Under the pieces are notes generated by a model that did no database searches, was not told where the DNA came from, and saw only the letters and a list, made by a program, of their open reading frames with translations. From Mageeibacillus sp. UBA1212 (GTDB lineage: Bacteria > Bacillota > Clostridia > UBA1212): a DNA stretch of 33,121 nucleotides. The translations under genes and the position numbers were made by a program. Positions 1-8,225 of this stretch are shown here, piece by piece (the stretch's first letter is position 1; each line of letters opens with the position of its first letter). The stretch covers positions 33,008 through 66,128 of the forward strand of contig DBXM01000012.1 in NCBI GenBank assembly GCA_002309655.1. The letters run 5' to 3'.

Positions 1-2690
1 CGAGCGAGGAGAACCGCCGCAAGCGGCAGCGGGTTTCCGCGGGAAGAAGGCTCAGGGCGCTTCAGGAGAACATCGCGGCGGCACAGACCGGCGACGGGAA
101 CGGAGCGCAGCAGGGGATATTCGAGCGTTACACGGCGCCTGCCGCGGAGGGAACCACGTTCGAGGGTGACCGCGGGGACGTTTTCGACGGTTGTTTTGAC
201 GATAAGCCCGCGGCGCCGGCGTCGGCCGGATTCGAGCGCGCGGTTGCTGAAGAGACAGTCTTTGAAGAACCCAAAGAGAGCGACATAATAATCGACGACA
301 ACAGCCTCAATCTATTTGACGGCGGTTTTGCCGCGCCTGAAAACGTTCAAACTGACGGCTCAGAAGGCGGCGTGAAGGCTTCCGGACAGGAAATTTCCGG
401 AGGCGCTGCGGCGACCGTTCCCGAAGGCGGAAACGTTTCCGATCCGTACGGAAAGCCCGCATTGAAGGTGAGGCCGAGCGGCACCGATACGCTCGCAGGT
501 TCGTTCTTTGAAAACACGCCCGGATTCACGGAATTTGCAGGACAGCCCGCAGCGGTGAAGCCCGAACAGCCCACCACAGTGAAGCCGGAACAGACCGCTA
601 CTCCGCCGAAAAAGGAGGAGCGCAGCGAGACCGGAAACGCAGCGCCGGTGAAGAACACCCCTTCCGCGGAAACGCGCGAAAGACCGGTTGCCGGCAATGA
701 GAATTTGCCTGAAAACAGGGAAAAACAAACAACTCCGCCGCGCTCTGACGCACGGCCGGAACAGACTCGGACACGCGAGGAACGGCCTTTTACTCGAGAC
801 AACGCGAGAGGCGAAAATGCAGGTGCCGCAAGGCAGGGCGGCGTCGACACAGCGCAGCGTAACGCGAACGCAAACACGAACGTAAACCCGAACGCGAACC
901 GGTCTTCGGGCACAACGAGAATTCCCCAGCCTGAGCAGACCGTCAAGGTCACGTTGCCCCCGCAGCAGAACAAGCCGAACCCGCAGGCAAGGCCCGCAAA
1001 CGGCCAGCCTCAGCAGAACAAGCCGGCGCAAAACACGAATCAGGGCACACCCGCGGCCACTTCGGCTTCAGCCGCGAACACAAATATTAACAACCCTGTC
1101 CGGAACGACCCCGCGCAGACCGACAAGACCCGCCAGAACGTCATTCGCGTCAGAAAGCAGCGCAAGTACGTATTCCCGCCGCTCGACCTTCTCAAACCCG
1201 CAGACGGCGAACGCGACAGCGTTGTCGACAACGACGACATTTACGCGCTTGAGGCGGAGCGGAACGCCGAGAAGCTCAAGGCGACGCTCAGAAACTTCGG
1301 CATCGGCGTCAGGATTACCGGCATCACCCGCGGCCCCACGGTCACCAGATTCGAGTTCAAACCCGACGAGGGCATCAAAATCAGCCGCATAGTCGCGCTC
1401 ACCGACGACATCGCTCTCAGCCTGGCGGCGTCCGCTGTCAGAATGGAGGCGCCTATTCCCGGAAAGCCCGCCATCGGTATCGAGATCCCGAACAAGACCC
1501 CTTCGACAGTCTACATTCACGACGTTCTCGACTCGAACGAGTACAAAACCGCCAAATCGAAGCTCTCCGTGGCAATCGGAAAGGACATCGACGGCAAGAC
1601 GGTCATTACCGACCTCGCGAAAATGCCGCACCTGCTGATCGCCGGTTCGACAGGCTCGGGCAAGAGCGTCTGCATCAACACGATGATCATGGGCATTCTC
1701 TACGGCGCCGCGCCTGACGAGGTCAAGTTCATCATGATCGACCCGAAGGTCGTAGAGCTCGGAATCTACAACAACATTCCGCACCTGCTCATTCCCGTCG
1801 TCACGGAGCCGAAAAAAGCGTCCGCGGCGCTCGCGTGGGCGGTTTCCGAGGTCGAGAGGCGTTACAGGCTTTTCGCGGAGAACAACGTTCGCGACCTGGC
1901 CAACTTCAACAGGTGTGTGAAGGAAAAGCCGGAGATGGCTCACCTCGAAAAGCTTCCGCAGATCGTCATTATTATCGACGAGCTCGCGGATCTCATGATG
2001 GCTTCGCCGCAGGACGTTGAGCGTTCGATCATCAGGCTCGCGCAGAAGGCAAGGGCGGCAGGAGTGCATCTTGTCATCGCGACGCAGAGACCTTCGGTCG
2101 ACGTAATCACCGGCATCATCAAGGCGAACATTCCCTCCAGAATCGCGTTCGCGGTGGCGTCTCAGTTTGACTCGAGAACGATTCTCGACACGAACGGCGC
2201 CGAAAAGCTGCTCGGACGCGGCGACATGCTCTACCACCCGCTCGGATTCACGAAGTCTGCAAGGCTCCAGTGCGCGTTCGTTTCAGACGAAGAGGTCGAA
2301 AAAGTCGTCGACTTCATCAGGAACAGCTACGGCGCGCCTGAATTCGACGACGCGGTCTCCGACGCGATAACGGCGACCGTAGAACAGAGCCAGAAGGAAA
2401 AGGGCGGCAAAGGCGGTGGCGACAAGGAACAGGACAACCAGGAGGAAGGCGAAGGTCAGGAATTCAAACTGATCTGCGACGCGGCGGAACTCGCGCTGGC
2501 GCAGGGAACGCTATCGACGTCCAGCCTTCAGAGGCGGCTGCGCCTCGGCTACTCCAGGGCGGCCAGAATCATCGACACTCTCGAGGAGATGGGACTTCTT
2601 TCGAGAAGCGACGGCCAGCGTCCGCGCCAGGTTCTGATGACCAGGGAACAGTGGAAAAAAGGCATCGAGGAGATGAAGGCGGATGAGTGA
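1..2690 (+). CDS. ftsK: DNA translocase FtsK/SpoIIIE, 5'-truncated by the window edge
   Basis: This is a hexameric ATP-driven DNA pump that moves chromosome ends through the division or sporulation septum. The frame is open from base 3 to the TGA at 2688-2690, so the membrane-spanning N-terminus lies outside the window. About the first 375 visible residues (to roughly 1130) are a low-complexity Pro/Gln/Asn/Thr-rich linker with short repeats such as VKPEQ and QQNKP. The conserved beta domain follows (about 1150-1560). The Walker A motif GSTGSGKS is at 1644-1667 and the Walker B motif IIIDE at 1968-1982. A C-terminal winged-helix gamma domain (about 2484-2680) is of the kind that reads polar DNA motifs. 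A GTG at 372 is inside the frame and is not the true start. Whether the protein serves vegetative division (FtsK) or sporulation (SpoIIIE) cannot be told from this part. The last bases overlap the next gene. Confidence 0.95.
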   Translation, partial: SEENRRKRQRVSAGRRLRALQENIAAAQTGDGNGAQQGIFERYTAPAAEGTTFEGDRGDVFDGCFDDKPAAPASAGFERAVAEETVFEEPKESDIIIDDNSLNLFDGGFAAPENVQTDGSEGGVKASGQEISGGAAATVPEGGNVSDPYGKPALKVRPSGTDTLAGSFFENTPGFTEFAGQPAAVKPEQPTTVKPEQTATPPKKEERSETGNAAPVKNTPSAETRERPVAGNENLPENREKQTTPPRSDARPEQTRTREERPFTRDNARGENAGAARQGGVDTAQRNANANTNVNPNANRSSGTTRIPQPEQTVKVTLPPQQNKPNPQARPANGQPQQNKPAQNTNQGTPAATSASAANTNINNPVRNDPAQTDKTRQNVIRVRKQRKYVFPPLDLLKPADGERDSVVDNDDIYALEAERNAEKLKATLRNFGIGVRITGITRGPTVTRFEFKPDEGIKISRIVALTDDIALSLAASAVRMEAPIPGKPAIGIEIPNKTPSTVYIHDVLDSNEYKTAKSKLSVAIGKDIDGKTVITDLAKMPHLLIAGSTGSGKSVCINTMIMGILYGAAPDEVKFIMIDPKVVELGIYNNIPHLLIPVVTEPKKASAALAWAVSEVERRYRLFAENNVRDLANFNRCVKEKPEMAHLEKLPQIVIIIDELADLMMASPQDVERSIIRLAQKARAAGVHLVIATQRPSVDVITGIIKANIPSRIAFAVASQFDSRTILDTNGAEKLLGRGDMLYHPLGFTKSARLQCAFVSDEEVEKVVDFIRNSYGAPEFDDAVSDAITATVEQSQKEKGGKGGGDKEQDNQEEGEGQEFKLICDAAELALAQGTLSTSSLQRRLRLGYSRAARIIDTLEEMGLLSRSDGQRPRQVLMTREQWKKGIEEMKADE

Positions 2691-2856
2691 TTTTGAGACC
2701 GGAGCGGTCATGCGGTCGCGGAAAAAGCACCCCTGCGGCGGGAACACGTGGAAAATAATCCGCGTTGGCGCCGACATCAAATTCGAGTGCGAAACGTGCG
2801 GAAGGATCATCGACGTGCCGCGCAAAGACGCCGCGAAACGGTTTTTAAACATATAA
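2683..2856 (+). CDS. DUF951 family small zinc-ribbon-like protein
   Basis: This 57-residue protein is too short for many gene finders. It matches the DUF951 pattern that I recognise: a basic start, then KHPCGGNTWKIIRVGADIKF, then CETCGR and a VPR motif. His16, Cys18, Cys36 and Cys39 could form a small zinc site, which is inference. Its ATG lies inside the end of the translocase gene (8-base overlap, ATGAGTGA), so translation is probably coupled. The function of the family is unknown. The next feature is a terminator, so it is the last gene of its unit. Confidence 0.85.
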   Translation: MSDFETGAVMRSRKKHPCGGNTWKIIRVGADIKFECETCGRIIDVPRKDAAKRFLNI

Positions 2857-2909
2857 TAAACGCTCTGCCGAGATATAGAAAATGCACTTAAATAACAGTA
2901 TTAAATAAG

Positions 2910-2940
2910 AAAATCCGGGGCCGGATGGGCCCCGGATTTT
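2910..2940. terminator. Bidirectional intrinsic terminator between DUF951 and murC
   Basis: Perfect 13-base-pair inverted repeat (aaaatccggggcc at 2910-2922, ggccccggatttt at 2928-2940) around a 5-base loop. AT-rich flanks give U-rich tails on either strand. It separates two convergent genes. Confidence 0.9.
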
Positions 2941-2960
2941 TGCCTTGTTTTAGGTAAAAT

Positions 2961-4436
2961 TTATTTTTCAACAATCAGTTTCGCAATCCTGTCGACCGTT
3001 CCCGCGCCGAGCAGAAGGACCACGTCCTCGCTGCCGGAATCAGCCTTGATCTTCGCGGCTATGTCGTCGAACGAGCTGATGTAAACCGAGTTCACGTTCC
3101 GCCTGCGGAAGATGGCGTCGAGCATCCGCGAGTTGATGACGCCGGTGTCCTTTTCGCGGGCGGCGTAGATGTCGGTAACGATAACGCTGTCGGCCGACTT
3201 CAGCCCGCGCGCGAATTTTCTCTTGAACCTTTTGGCGCGCGAGTAGGTGTGGGGCTGGAAAACCGCGATGACCTTTTGGGGTGCGTTTTCTCTCGCGGCG
3301 TTGACGGTGACCTTGACCTCGGAGGGGTGGTGTGCGTAGTCGCTGATGACGTACGCGCCGCTGCCTGTCATTCCGACGAATTCGAAACGCCTTTTCGCGC
3401 CTTTGAACGAGCTGACCGCGGCCGCGCTCTCACGGTCGTCGCAGCCTACGGAACCCGCAAGCGCGATCGATGCGAGCGAGTCGGAGACGTTGTAGAGACC
3501 CGGCACCGAGAGGGTGACGTCGGCAATCTCGTTTCCGTCGCGGTAGAGCGTGTAGGTGTAGCCCCTTCTGATCGCCTCGATGCCTTCGCCGCCTTTTATC
3601 TTGCGCAGATCACCGGCGTAGAGGTGCGAGAAAACCTTTTCCCCGCGGGCGTTCCTGATGAAGAACGGGGCCTTTTTGCGCTTTGTGCTGTAGGTGATGA
3701 TTTTGGCGCGCGTGTGGCGTGCCCTGGCGAGCGCGGTGCAAGAGTCGGCGCAGACGATGAGATATCCGTTTTCGTCTATATTACGGGCAAAAGCGTTAAA
3801 CGACTTTTTGACGTTGCTGAACTTTTTGAAGTAGTCGAGGTGCTCGGGTTCGATGTTCAGAATCGCGCCGGAGAAGGGGTGGACGTGGAGAAAATTGTCG
3901 TGGTACTCGCACGCCTCGGTGACGAAAATCTCTTTTCCGCCTGCAAGAACGTTGCTCTCGATGCCGGGAATAACGCCGCCGACGTGAGCGCTCGGATTGC
4001 GGCCTGTCTCGCGGAGAATCGTGGTGAGCATCGAGGTGGTTGTAGTCTTGCCGTGAACGCCCGAAACCGCGACGGTCTTGTTGTAGTGCTTCGCGATGCA
4101 GCCCAGATAGAGGCCGCGCTCGACCACGGGCTTTTCGAGCTCAATGGCGCGAAGGTACTCGGGGTTCGTCTCCCTGGAGATGGCAACCGTATAAACAACA
4201 AGAGCGATGTCGTCCGTAATGTTGGCCGCATCGTGTCCGATGTTGACTTTTATGCCCAGTTTTTCGAGTTTTTCGGTGGCCGTTGACGTTCCGATATCGC
4301 TGCCCGCGACACGGTAGCCCCTTGAAAGCGAGAGTTCAGCGAGTCCGCTCATGCTCGACCCGCCGATGCCGATGAAATATATATATGAGCCTTTTTCGAG
4401 ATGAAGCTCACTTAAAGTCTGATCGCTGAGTTCCAT
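2961..4436 (-). CDS. murC: UDP-N-acetylmuramate--L-alanine ligase
   Basis: The enzyme adds L-alanine to UDP-N-acetylmuramic acid with ATP, the first amino-acid step of peptidoglycan precursor synthesis in the cytoplasm. The 491-residue product has an N-terminal Rossmann-like motif FIGIGGSSMSG (about 21-31), the ATP-binding loop GVHGKTTTT (about 126-134), EACEYHDNFL in the central domain, and the C-terminal DYAHHPSEV and HTYSRAKRF motifs. The length is normal for MurC. I chose the ATG at 4436, where MELSDQ leads straight into the conserved fold. The frame stays open to a GTG at 4484, but no ribosome site supports that start. The chosen start also lacks a strong Shine-Dalgarno; AAGGAT lies somewhat far upstream. 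A consensus promoter sits about 110 bases upstream. It stands alone, away from the other mur genes of this window. Confidence 0.96.
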   Translation of the reverse strand: MELSDQTLSELHLEKGSYIYFIGIGGSSMSGLAELSLSRGYRVAGSDIGTSTATEKLEKLGIKVNIGHDAANITDDIALVVYTVAISRETNPEYLRAIELEKPVVERGLYLGCIAKHYNKTVAVSGVHGKTTTTSMLTTILRETGRNPSAHVGGVIPGIESNVLAGGKEIFVTEACEYHDNFLHVHPFSGAILNIEPEHLDYFKKFSNVKKSFNAFARNIDENGYLIVCADSCTALARARHTRAKIITYSTKRKKAPFFIRNARGEKVFSHLYAGDLRKIKGGEGIEAIRRGYTYTLYRDGNEIADVTLSVPGLYNVSDSLASIALAGSVGCDDRESAAAVSSFKGAKRRFEFVGMTGSGAYVISDYAHHPSEVKVTVNAARENAPQKVIAVFQPHTYSRAKRFKRKFARGLKSADSVIVTDIYAAREKDTGVINSRMLDAIFRRRNVNSVYISSFDDIAAKIKADSGSEDVVLLLGAGTVDRIAKLIVEK

Positions 4437-4548
4437 AATTCCGTCTTTTGTATCCTTAGGGTTGTCTTTGGTGTAAAAACACACTCAATTTTGACGAAAA
4501 CGCCGTCCGGGGCAAGCTTTCGCGTATCGGGTGTGAACTGCTTTTTTT

Positions 4549-4577
4549 ATTATCGAACAATTGCGCGCGGTTGTCAA
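4549..4577 (-). promoter_or_regulatory. murC promoter (sigma-A type)
   Basis: On the minus strand, TTGACA (4577-4572) is separated by 17 bases from GATAAT (4554-4549). The predicted start near 4542 gives a leader of about 105 bases ahead of murC. Confidence 0.75.
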
Positions 4578-4659
4578 GAAAAAATCTTTCGAAAATAAGG
4601 GAAAATCGCGGAAAAATCGAGAAAAAAACGAGCCCGGAGCCGCTCTTTCCCGGCGAATA

Positions 4660-5412
4660 TCAGTCACGCGCGAGAGTTGAGGCGTCGACTTCGGTGAAAA
4701 CGACGGGAACGGCTATTTTATTGTAGCATTCCGCGCTGCCGTCTGCGCCTTTCACGGTGCACATCTCTTTGCCGGATGCGTCTTTTCCGGCGCACACCGA
4801 GATTACGTACCCTTTGTACACTGTTTGGAAGAACGAACTGCCGTCGCCCGCGTCAAAAACAAGCGGCTCCGCGGACTTTAAAACGTCGAGAGAAATCTCT
4901 TCGAAAATGCCTTTCCCGGTCATCTTCGCGTGGGCTTCCTTGGCCGTGAAAACCTTCAGGAAAAGCTCCGTTTCATCAGGGGCGTTTTCCAGAAGGGCCG
5001 CCTCCCTTGGCGAAAAGAACCTGGAGGCGATTGCGCGGGAGCCCGCCGCGGCCGAAAACTCCCTGGCGGCGGGCTCCGTGTCGCAACCGCAGGGAATGGC
5101 GGCGCCGCCCGAAAAGACAACGCAGGCGGCGCCTTCCGTGTGCGATATAGAGAAGGCGGGGAACCGGCCCGGGAATGAAGGGAACGGCTTCCCGTTTTTC
5201 CCGTATTCGTAGGCAAAATCAGCGGGGGAGACGCCTGAGATGCGCGACGCGTATTTTTCGAAAAGCCTTCCCGCCAGAACCGACTCAGCGCGCCTTGCGG
5301 GGTGCGACAGAAGAGACGCCTTCCGCCTGCGTTCCTGAGACAGGAGCGGGAAGAGAGCGTCCGCGAGTCGTTCGGGATCGGGGCCGTATTTCAGAAAATA
5401 TACAGTCAGCAT
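4660..5412 (-). CDS. sfp: 4'-phosphopantetheinyl transferase, Sfp type
   Basis: This enzyme transfers the phosphopantetheine arm of CoA to a serine of acyl or peptidyl carrier proteins, turning apo- into holo-carrier. The 250-residue product has the family signatures: SISHTEG (about 88-94), a CGCDTEP motif carrying the magnesium-binding Asp111 and Glu113, and FTAKEAHAKMTGKGI (about 155-169) with Glu159 and Lys163. The first signature is usually GIDIE; here the residue between Asp and Glu is Thr, which is a tolerated variation. Start at 5412, with AAGGCGG about 5 bases upstream. It has its own promoter, divergent from lon, and is followed on the same strand by murC, which has a separate promoter. 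Whether it serves fatty-acid ACP or a secondary-metabolite carrier is not shown; no such cluster is visible. Confidence 0.9.
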   Translation of the reverse strand: MLTVYFLKYGPDPERLADALFPLLSQERRRKASLLSHPARRAESVLAGRLFEKYASRISGVSPADFAYEYGKNGKPFPSFPGRFPAFSISHTEGAACVVFSGGAAIPCGCDTEPAAREFSAAAGSRAIASRFFSPREAALLENAPDETELFLKVFTAKEAHAKMTGKGIFEEISLDVLKSAEPLVFDAGDGSSFFQTVYKGYVISVCAGKDASGKEMCTVKGADGSAECYNKIAVPVVFTEVDASTLARD

Positions 5413-5448
5413 GTCAACCGCCTTTTCACCGGTTTTTGTTCACGCCAA

Positions 5449-5477
5449 ATTGTACAAAAAACGGCACGTTTTTTCAA
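5449..5477 (-). promoter_or_regulatory. sfp promoter
   Basis: On the minus strand, TTGAAA (5477-5472) and TACAAT (5454-5449) are separated by 17 bases. The -10 overlaps the palindrome TTGTACAA. The predicted leader is about 30 bases. Confidence 0.65.
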
Positions 5478-5607
5478 TACTCCGCCAAAACAGTCAACGC
5501 CGTCAAATCCCGCCGTCCCGCGCGCACGTATACGCGCACATACGCGCCTTCCAAGAAGCAGCGCCGATAATTGCAACATTGAGAAAAGCTTAAAACCGCT
5601 TCCGGAC

Positions 5608-5636
5608 TTGAAAAATCGGCCGGAATGTGGTATATT
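5608..5636 (+). promoter_or_regulatory. lon operon promoter, extended -10
   Basis: TTGAAA (5608-5613), a 17-base spacer, then TATATT (5631-5636) preceded by TGG, an extended -10. A 10-base palindrome ATTGTACAAT (5634-5643) overlaps the -10 and the likely start point and could be an operator. Confidence 0.75.
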
Positions 5637-5738
5637 GTACAATGTTATTTCTGCCCGTGCGGAACCGGGTGCGGCGCCGCGGAACCGTTATAACAAATTC
5701 ACAGCGAAAAAACGAAGCCAAAAGCTTTTGGAGATACC

Positions 5739-8225
5739 ATGAGAGAGAAAAAAGAAGAAAACGAATTGTACATTCCCGCGATATTCGTGCCGTTTCAGAC
5801 AGTGATGCCGGGCGTTCAGGTCCAGCTGCGCGTGAGCGACGTTCTGAATCTGGCGGCGATCGTATGCGCGGACTACACGCACCGCAAGGTCTTTCTGCCG
5901 TTCCTCGACGCAATCGATGAGATTGAGGACGAGCGCGACGCGTGCCAGCTTGTGCTCAAAACGAAGATGAAGGACAGGCTGCCGGGCGGCGGAATGATCT
6001 GCCGTATCAGGCACGTCGACGTGAGCGACAAGAACATTCTCTGCAACGTCGTTCTCGAGGGCGAGTGCAAGGCAATCTGCACGAAACTCAGCTTTGACAA
6101 GACATTCGGCGAGAACTTTTTCGCCACGCTTCTGCCTGTTGAGGACACGAAGGACGCCGCCGACAGCGCCAGACCCGAGGCCATCAGAAGGCTTATCGTG
6201 AGCGTTGTCAAAAGGTACATGAAGATCGCGGAGCGCATGGAGTCGTTCCACGTGGACATGAGCGACATTCTCGGGACGAAGGACAACGACCTGTTCTGCT
6301 ACCGCGTGCTGCAGACGATCGGCGCGGACTACAAGGAGGAAAAGAGGGTGATTCTGGCGACGGACACTCTCGAAAGGCTGAAGGTCACGCTTGAGATCGC
6401 GCAGCGGCTCACGGAGTTCGCGGAAATTCAGGAGGACGTCATTCAGGAGACCACGAAGAGCATTACCGACCAGCAGCGCGAGGCTTTCCTGCGTGAACAG
6501 ATCAGGATGCTCGAAGAGGAAATCGGCGACGACGACGCTTCGGAGTGCGAACTTCTGGAAGAGACGCTTGACGGCATCAGGCCGTACCTCGCGGACAGCA
6601 CCGCGGAGAGGATCGCGAAAGAAATTTCAAGAATGAAGAAGATTCCCTCCGCCTCTCCGGATTTCGCGGTCATGAAAATGCACGTCGACTTCCTGCTCGG
6701 TCTTCCGTGGGCGCCCGAAGAAAAACCGGACGTCGACCTTGCCTCTGTAAGGCGGATTCTCGACCGCGACCACTACGGACTCACGAAGGTCAAGGACAGG
6801 ATCGTCGAGTTTATGGCGGTCAAAACGATGAAAAAAGCGACCGCTTCCAGCATTATCTGCCTTTTCGGACCTCCCGGAACCGGCAAAACATCCATCGTCA
6901 GGTCGATTGCGGAGGCGCTTAAAAGGGAGTACGTGCGCATCTCTCTGGGAGGCGTTCGCGACGAGGCGGAGATCCGCGGCCACAGAAAAACCTACATCGG
7001 CGCGATGCCGGGAAGAATTCTGACCGCGATCGAAAAGGCCAAATCGAACTCCCCGGTGATCCTTCTGGACGAGATCGACAAGATTTGCGGCGATTTCAGA
7101 GGCGACCCGGCTTCCGCGCTTTTGGAGGTGCTGGACCGCGAACAGAACCGCGAGTTCACCGACTCGTACGCGGAGGTTCCGTTCGACCTCTCGAACGTGC
7201 TCTTCATCACCACCGCCAACTCGCTCGACACCATTCCGACGCCGCTTCTCGACAGGCTCGAGGTCATCGAGCTCTCCTCGTACACCGAAAACGAGAAGAC
7301 CGAGATCGCGAAGAGGCACCTGATTCCCAAGCAGGCGAAGGAGCACGGACTCGCGAAAAATACGGTCAAATTCACCGACGACGCCATCGACGCGCTCATC
7401 AACGAATACACGCAGGAGGCGGGCGTCAGGTCCCTCGAGAGACAGATTGCCGCCGTGATGCGCAAATCCATCTGCCTTATAAGGACCGAGAACAAAAAAC
7501 GCGTCACCGTCAACCGGAAAATGCTTTTCGACATGCTCGGCGCGGGAAGGGCGATCCACAGGTTTGAGACCGAGCCGGGAAAGACGAGCGTTGGCTCCGT
7601 GAACGGAATGGCCTGGACCTCGATCGGCGGCGTGCTTCTTAACGTGGAAGTGAACGTTCTGGACGGCACCGGAAAGCTCGACGTCACGGGTCTTATCGGC
7701 GACGTGATGCGTGAATCCGCCGTGGCGGCGCTCAGCTTTATAAGGTCGCGGGCCTCGGTCTACGGAATCGCGCCGGACTTCTACAAAACGAAAGACATCC
7801 ATGTGCACGTTCCCGAAGGCGCCACGCCCAAGGACGGTCCGTCGGCCGGCGTCACCATCGTGACGGCGATTCTTTCGGCTTTGACGGGAATTCCCGTAAA
7901 GCAGTCGGTCGCGATGACAGGCGAGATTACGATCCGAGGCGACGTTCTCGCGATCGGCGGCCTCAAAGAGAAGTCGCTGGCGGCGCTCAAGGAGGGCATT
8001 TCCGAAATTCTCGTGCCTGCCGAAAACAGCGCGGACGTTATGGAGCTGCCGGACGAGGTGAAGGCGGGGCTGAAAGTCACCATGGTAAAGAGCGTCGACG
8101 AGGTGCTCGAAGCGGTGCTGGTGAGGGACGAAGCGGCAAAGCCTGCAGATATAAATGCGGAAAACCCGGCGGAAAGTCAGTCGGAAAATCCGGCGAGTGA
8201 GCCGGCAGGGGGATCAAATGAGTAA
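5739..8225 (+). CDS. lon: ATP-dependent protease Lon
   Basis: Lon is a cytoplasmic homo-hexameric protease that unfolds and degrades damaged or regulatory proteins. The 828-residue product has an N-terminal substrate-binding domain (about 1-200), a coiled-coil stretch, then an AAA+ module with Walker A GPPGTGKT (377-384) and Walker B ILLDE (441-445, Asp444 and Glu445). The proteolytic domain carries the catalytic pair Ser702 in KDGPSAGVT and Lys745 in GGLKEKSLAALKEG. The Ser-Lys distance of 43 residues is the one seen in E. coli Lon. The last 30 residues are an Asn/Glu/Pro-rich tail, probably disordered. GGAG lies 5 bases before the ATG. It is the first gene of the long unit ending after trmB, and its stop overlaps the nusB start by 8 bases. 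Confidence 0.97.
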   Translation: MREKKEENELYIPAIFVPFQTVMPGVQVQLRVSDVLNLAAIVCADYTHRKVFLPFLDAIDEIEDERDACQLVLKTKMKDRLPGGGMICRIRHVDVSDKNILCNVVLEGECKAICTKLSFDKTFGENFFATLLPVEDTKDAADSARPEAIRRLIVSVVKRYMKIAERMESFHVDMSDILGTKDNDLFCYRVLQTIGADYKEEKRVILATDTLERLKVTLEIAQRLTEFAEIQEDVIQETTKSITDQQREAFLREQIRMLEEEIGDDDASECELLEETLDGIRPYLADSTAERIAKEISRMKKIPSASPDFAVMKMHVDFLLGLPWAPEEKPDVDLASVRRILDRDHYGLTKVKDRIVEFMAVKTMKKATASSIICLFGPPGTGKTSIVRSIAEALKREYVRISLGGVRDEAEIRGHRKTYIGAMPGRILTAIEKAKSNSPVILLDEIDKICGDFRGDPASALLEVLDREQNREFTDSYAEVPFDLSNVLFITTANSLDTIPTPLLDRLEVIELSSYTENEKTEIAKRHLIPKQAKEHGLAKNTVKFTDDAIDALINEYTQEAGVRSLERQIAAVMRKSICLIRTENKKRVTVNRKMLFDMLGAGRAIHRFETEPGKTSVGSVNGMAWTSIGGVLLNVEVNVLDGTGKLDVTGLIGDVMRESAVAALSFIRSRASVYGIAPDFYKTKDIHVHVPEGATPKDGPSAGVTIVTAILSALTGIPVKQSVAMTGEITIRGDVLAIGGLKEKSLAALKEGISEILVPAENSADVMELPDEVKAGLKVTMVKSVDEVLEAVLVRDEAAKPADINAENPAESQSENPASEPAGGSNE

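Larger units (their letters stand above)
5413..5738. other. Divergent intergenic region between sfp and lon
   Basis: This 326-base gap holds no gene I can support. It contains the two divergent promoters listed separately. Both carry the palindrome TTGTACAA on their -10 element (5450-5457 and 5635-5642). A purine-pyrimidine patch of repeated CGCGCACGTATA-like units lies at 5521-5547. No CIRCE heat-shock operator (TTAGCACTC-N9-GAGTGCTAA) is present in front of lon. Confidence 0.6.

Noticed and set aside
1068..2237. Long open frame on the minus strand opposite ftsK
   Set aside because: It is a GC-rich antisense shadow with Arg/Asp/Val-biased composition and no ribosome site or family motif; ftsK is certain on the other strand.
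4470..4484. Upstream GTG start for murC
   Set aside because: It adds 16 hydrophilic residues absent from the family and lacks a ribosome site; the ATG at 4436 is preferred.
5521..5547. Alternating CGCGCACGTATA-like repeat in the sfp-lon gap
   Set aside because: Too short and irregular to call an array; noted only as a possible operator or Z-DNA-like patch.
6627..7808. 393-codon minus-strand frame opposite lon
   Set aside because: Antisense shadow of the conserved AAA+ and protease domains of lon.
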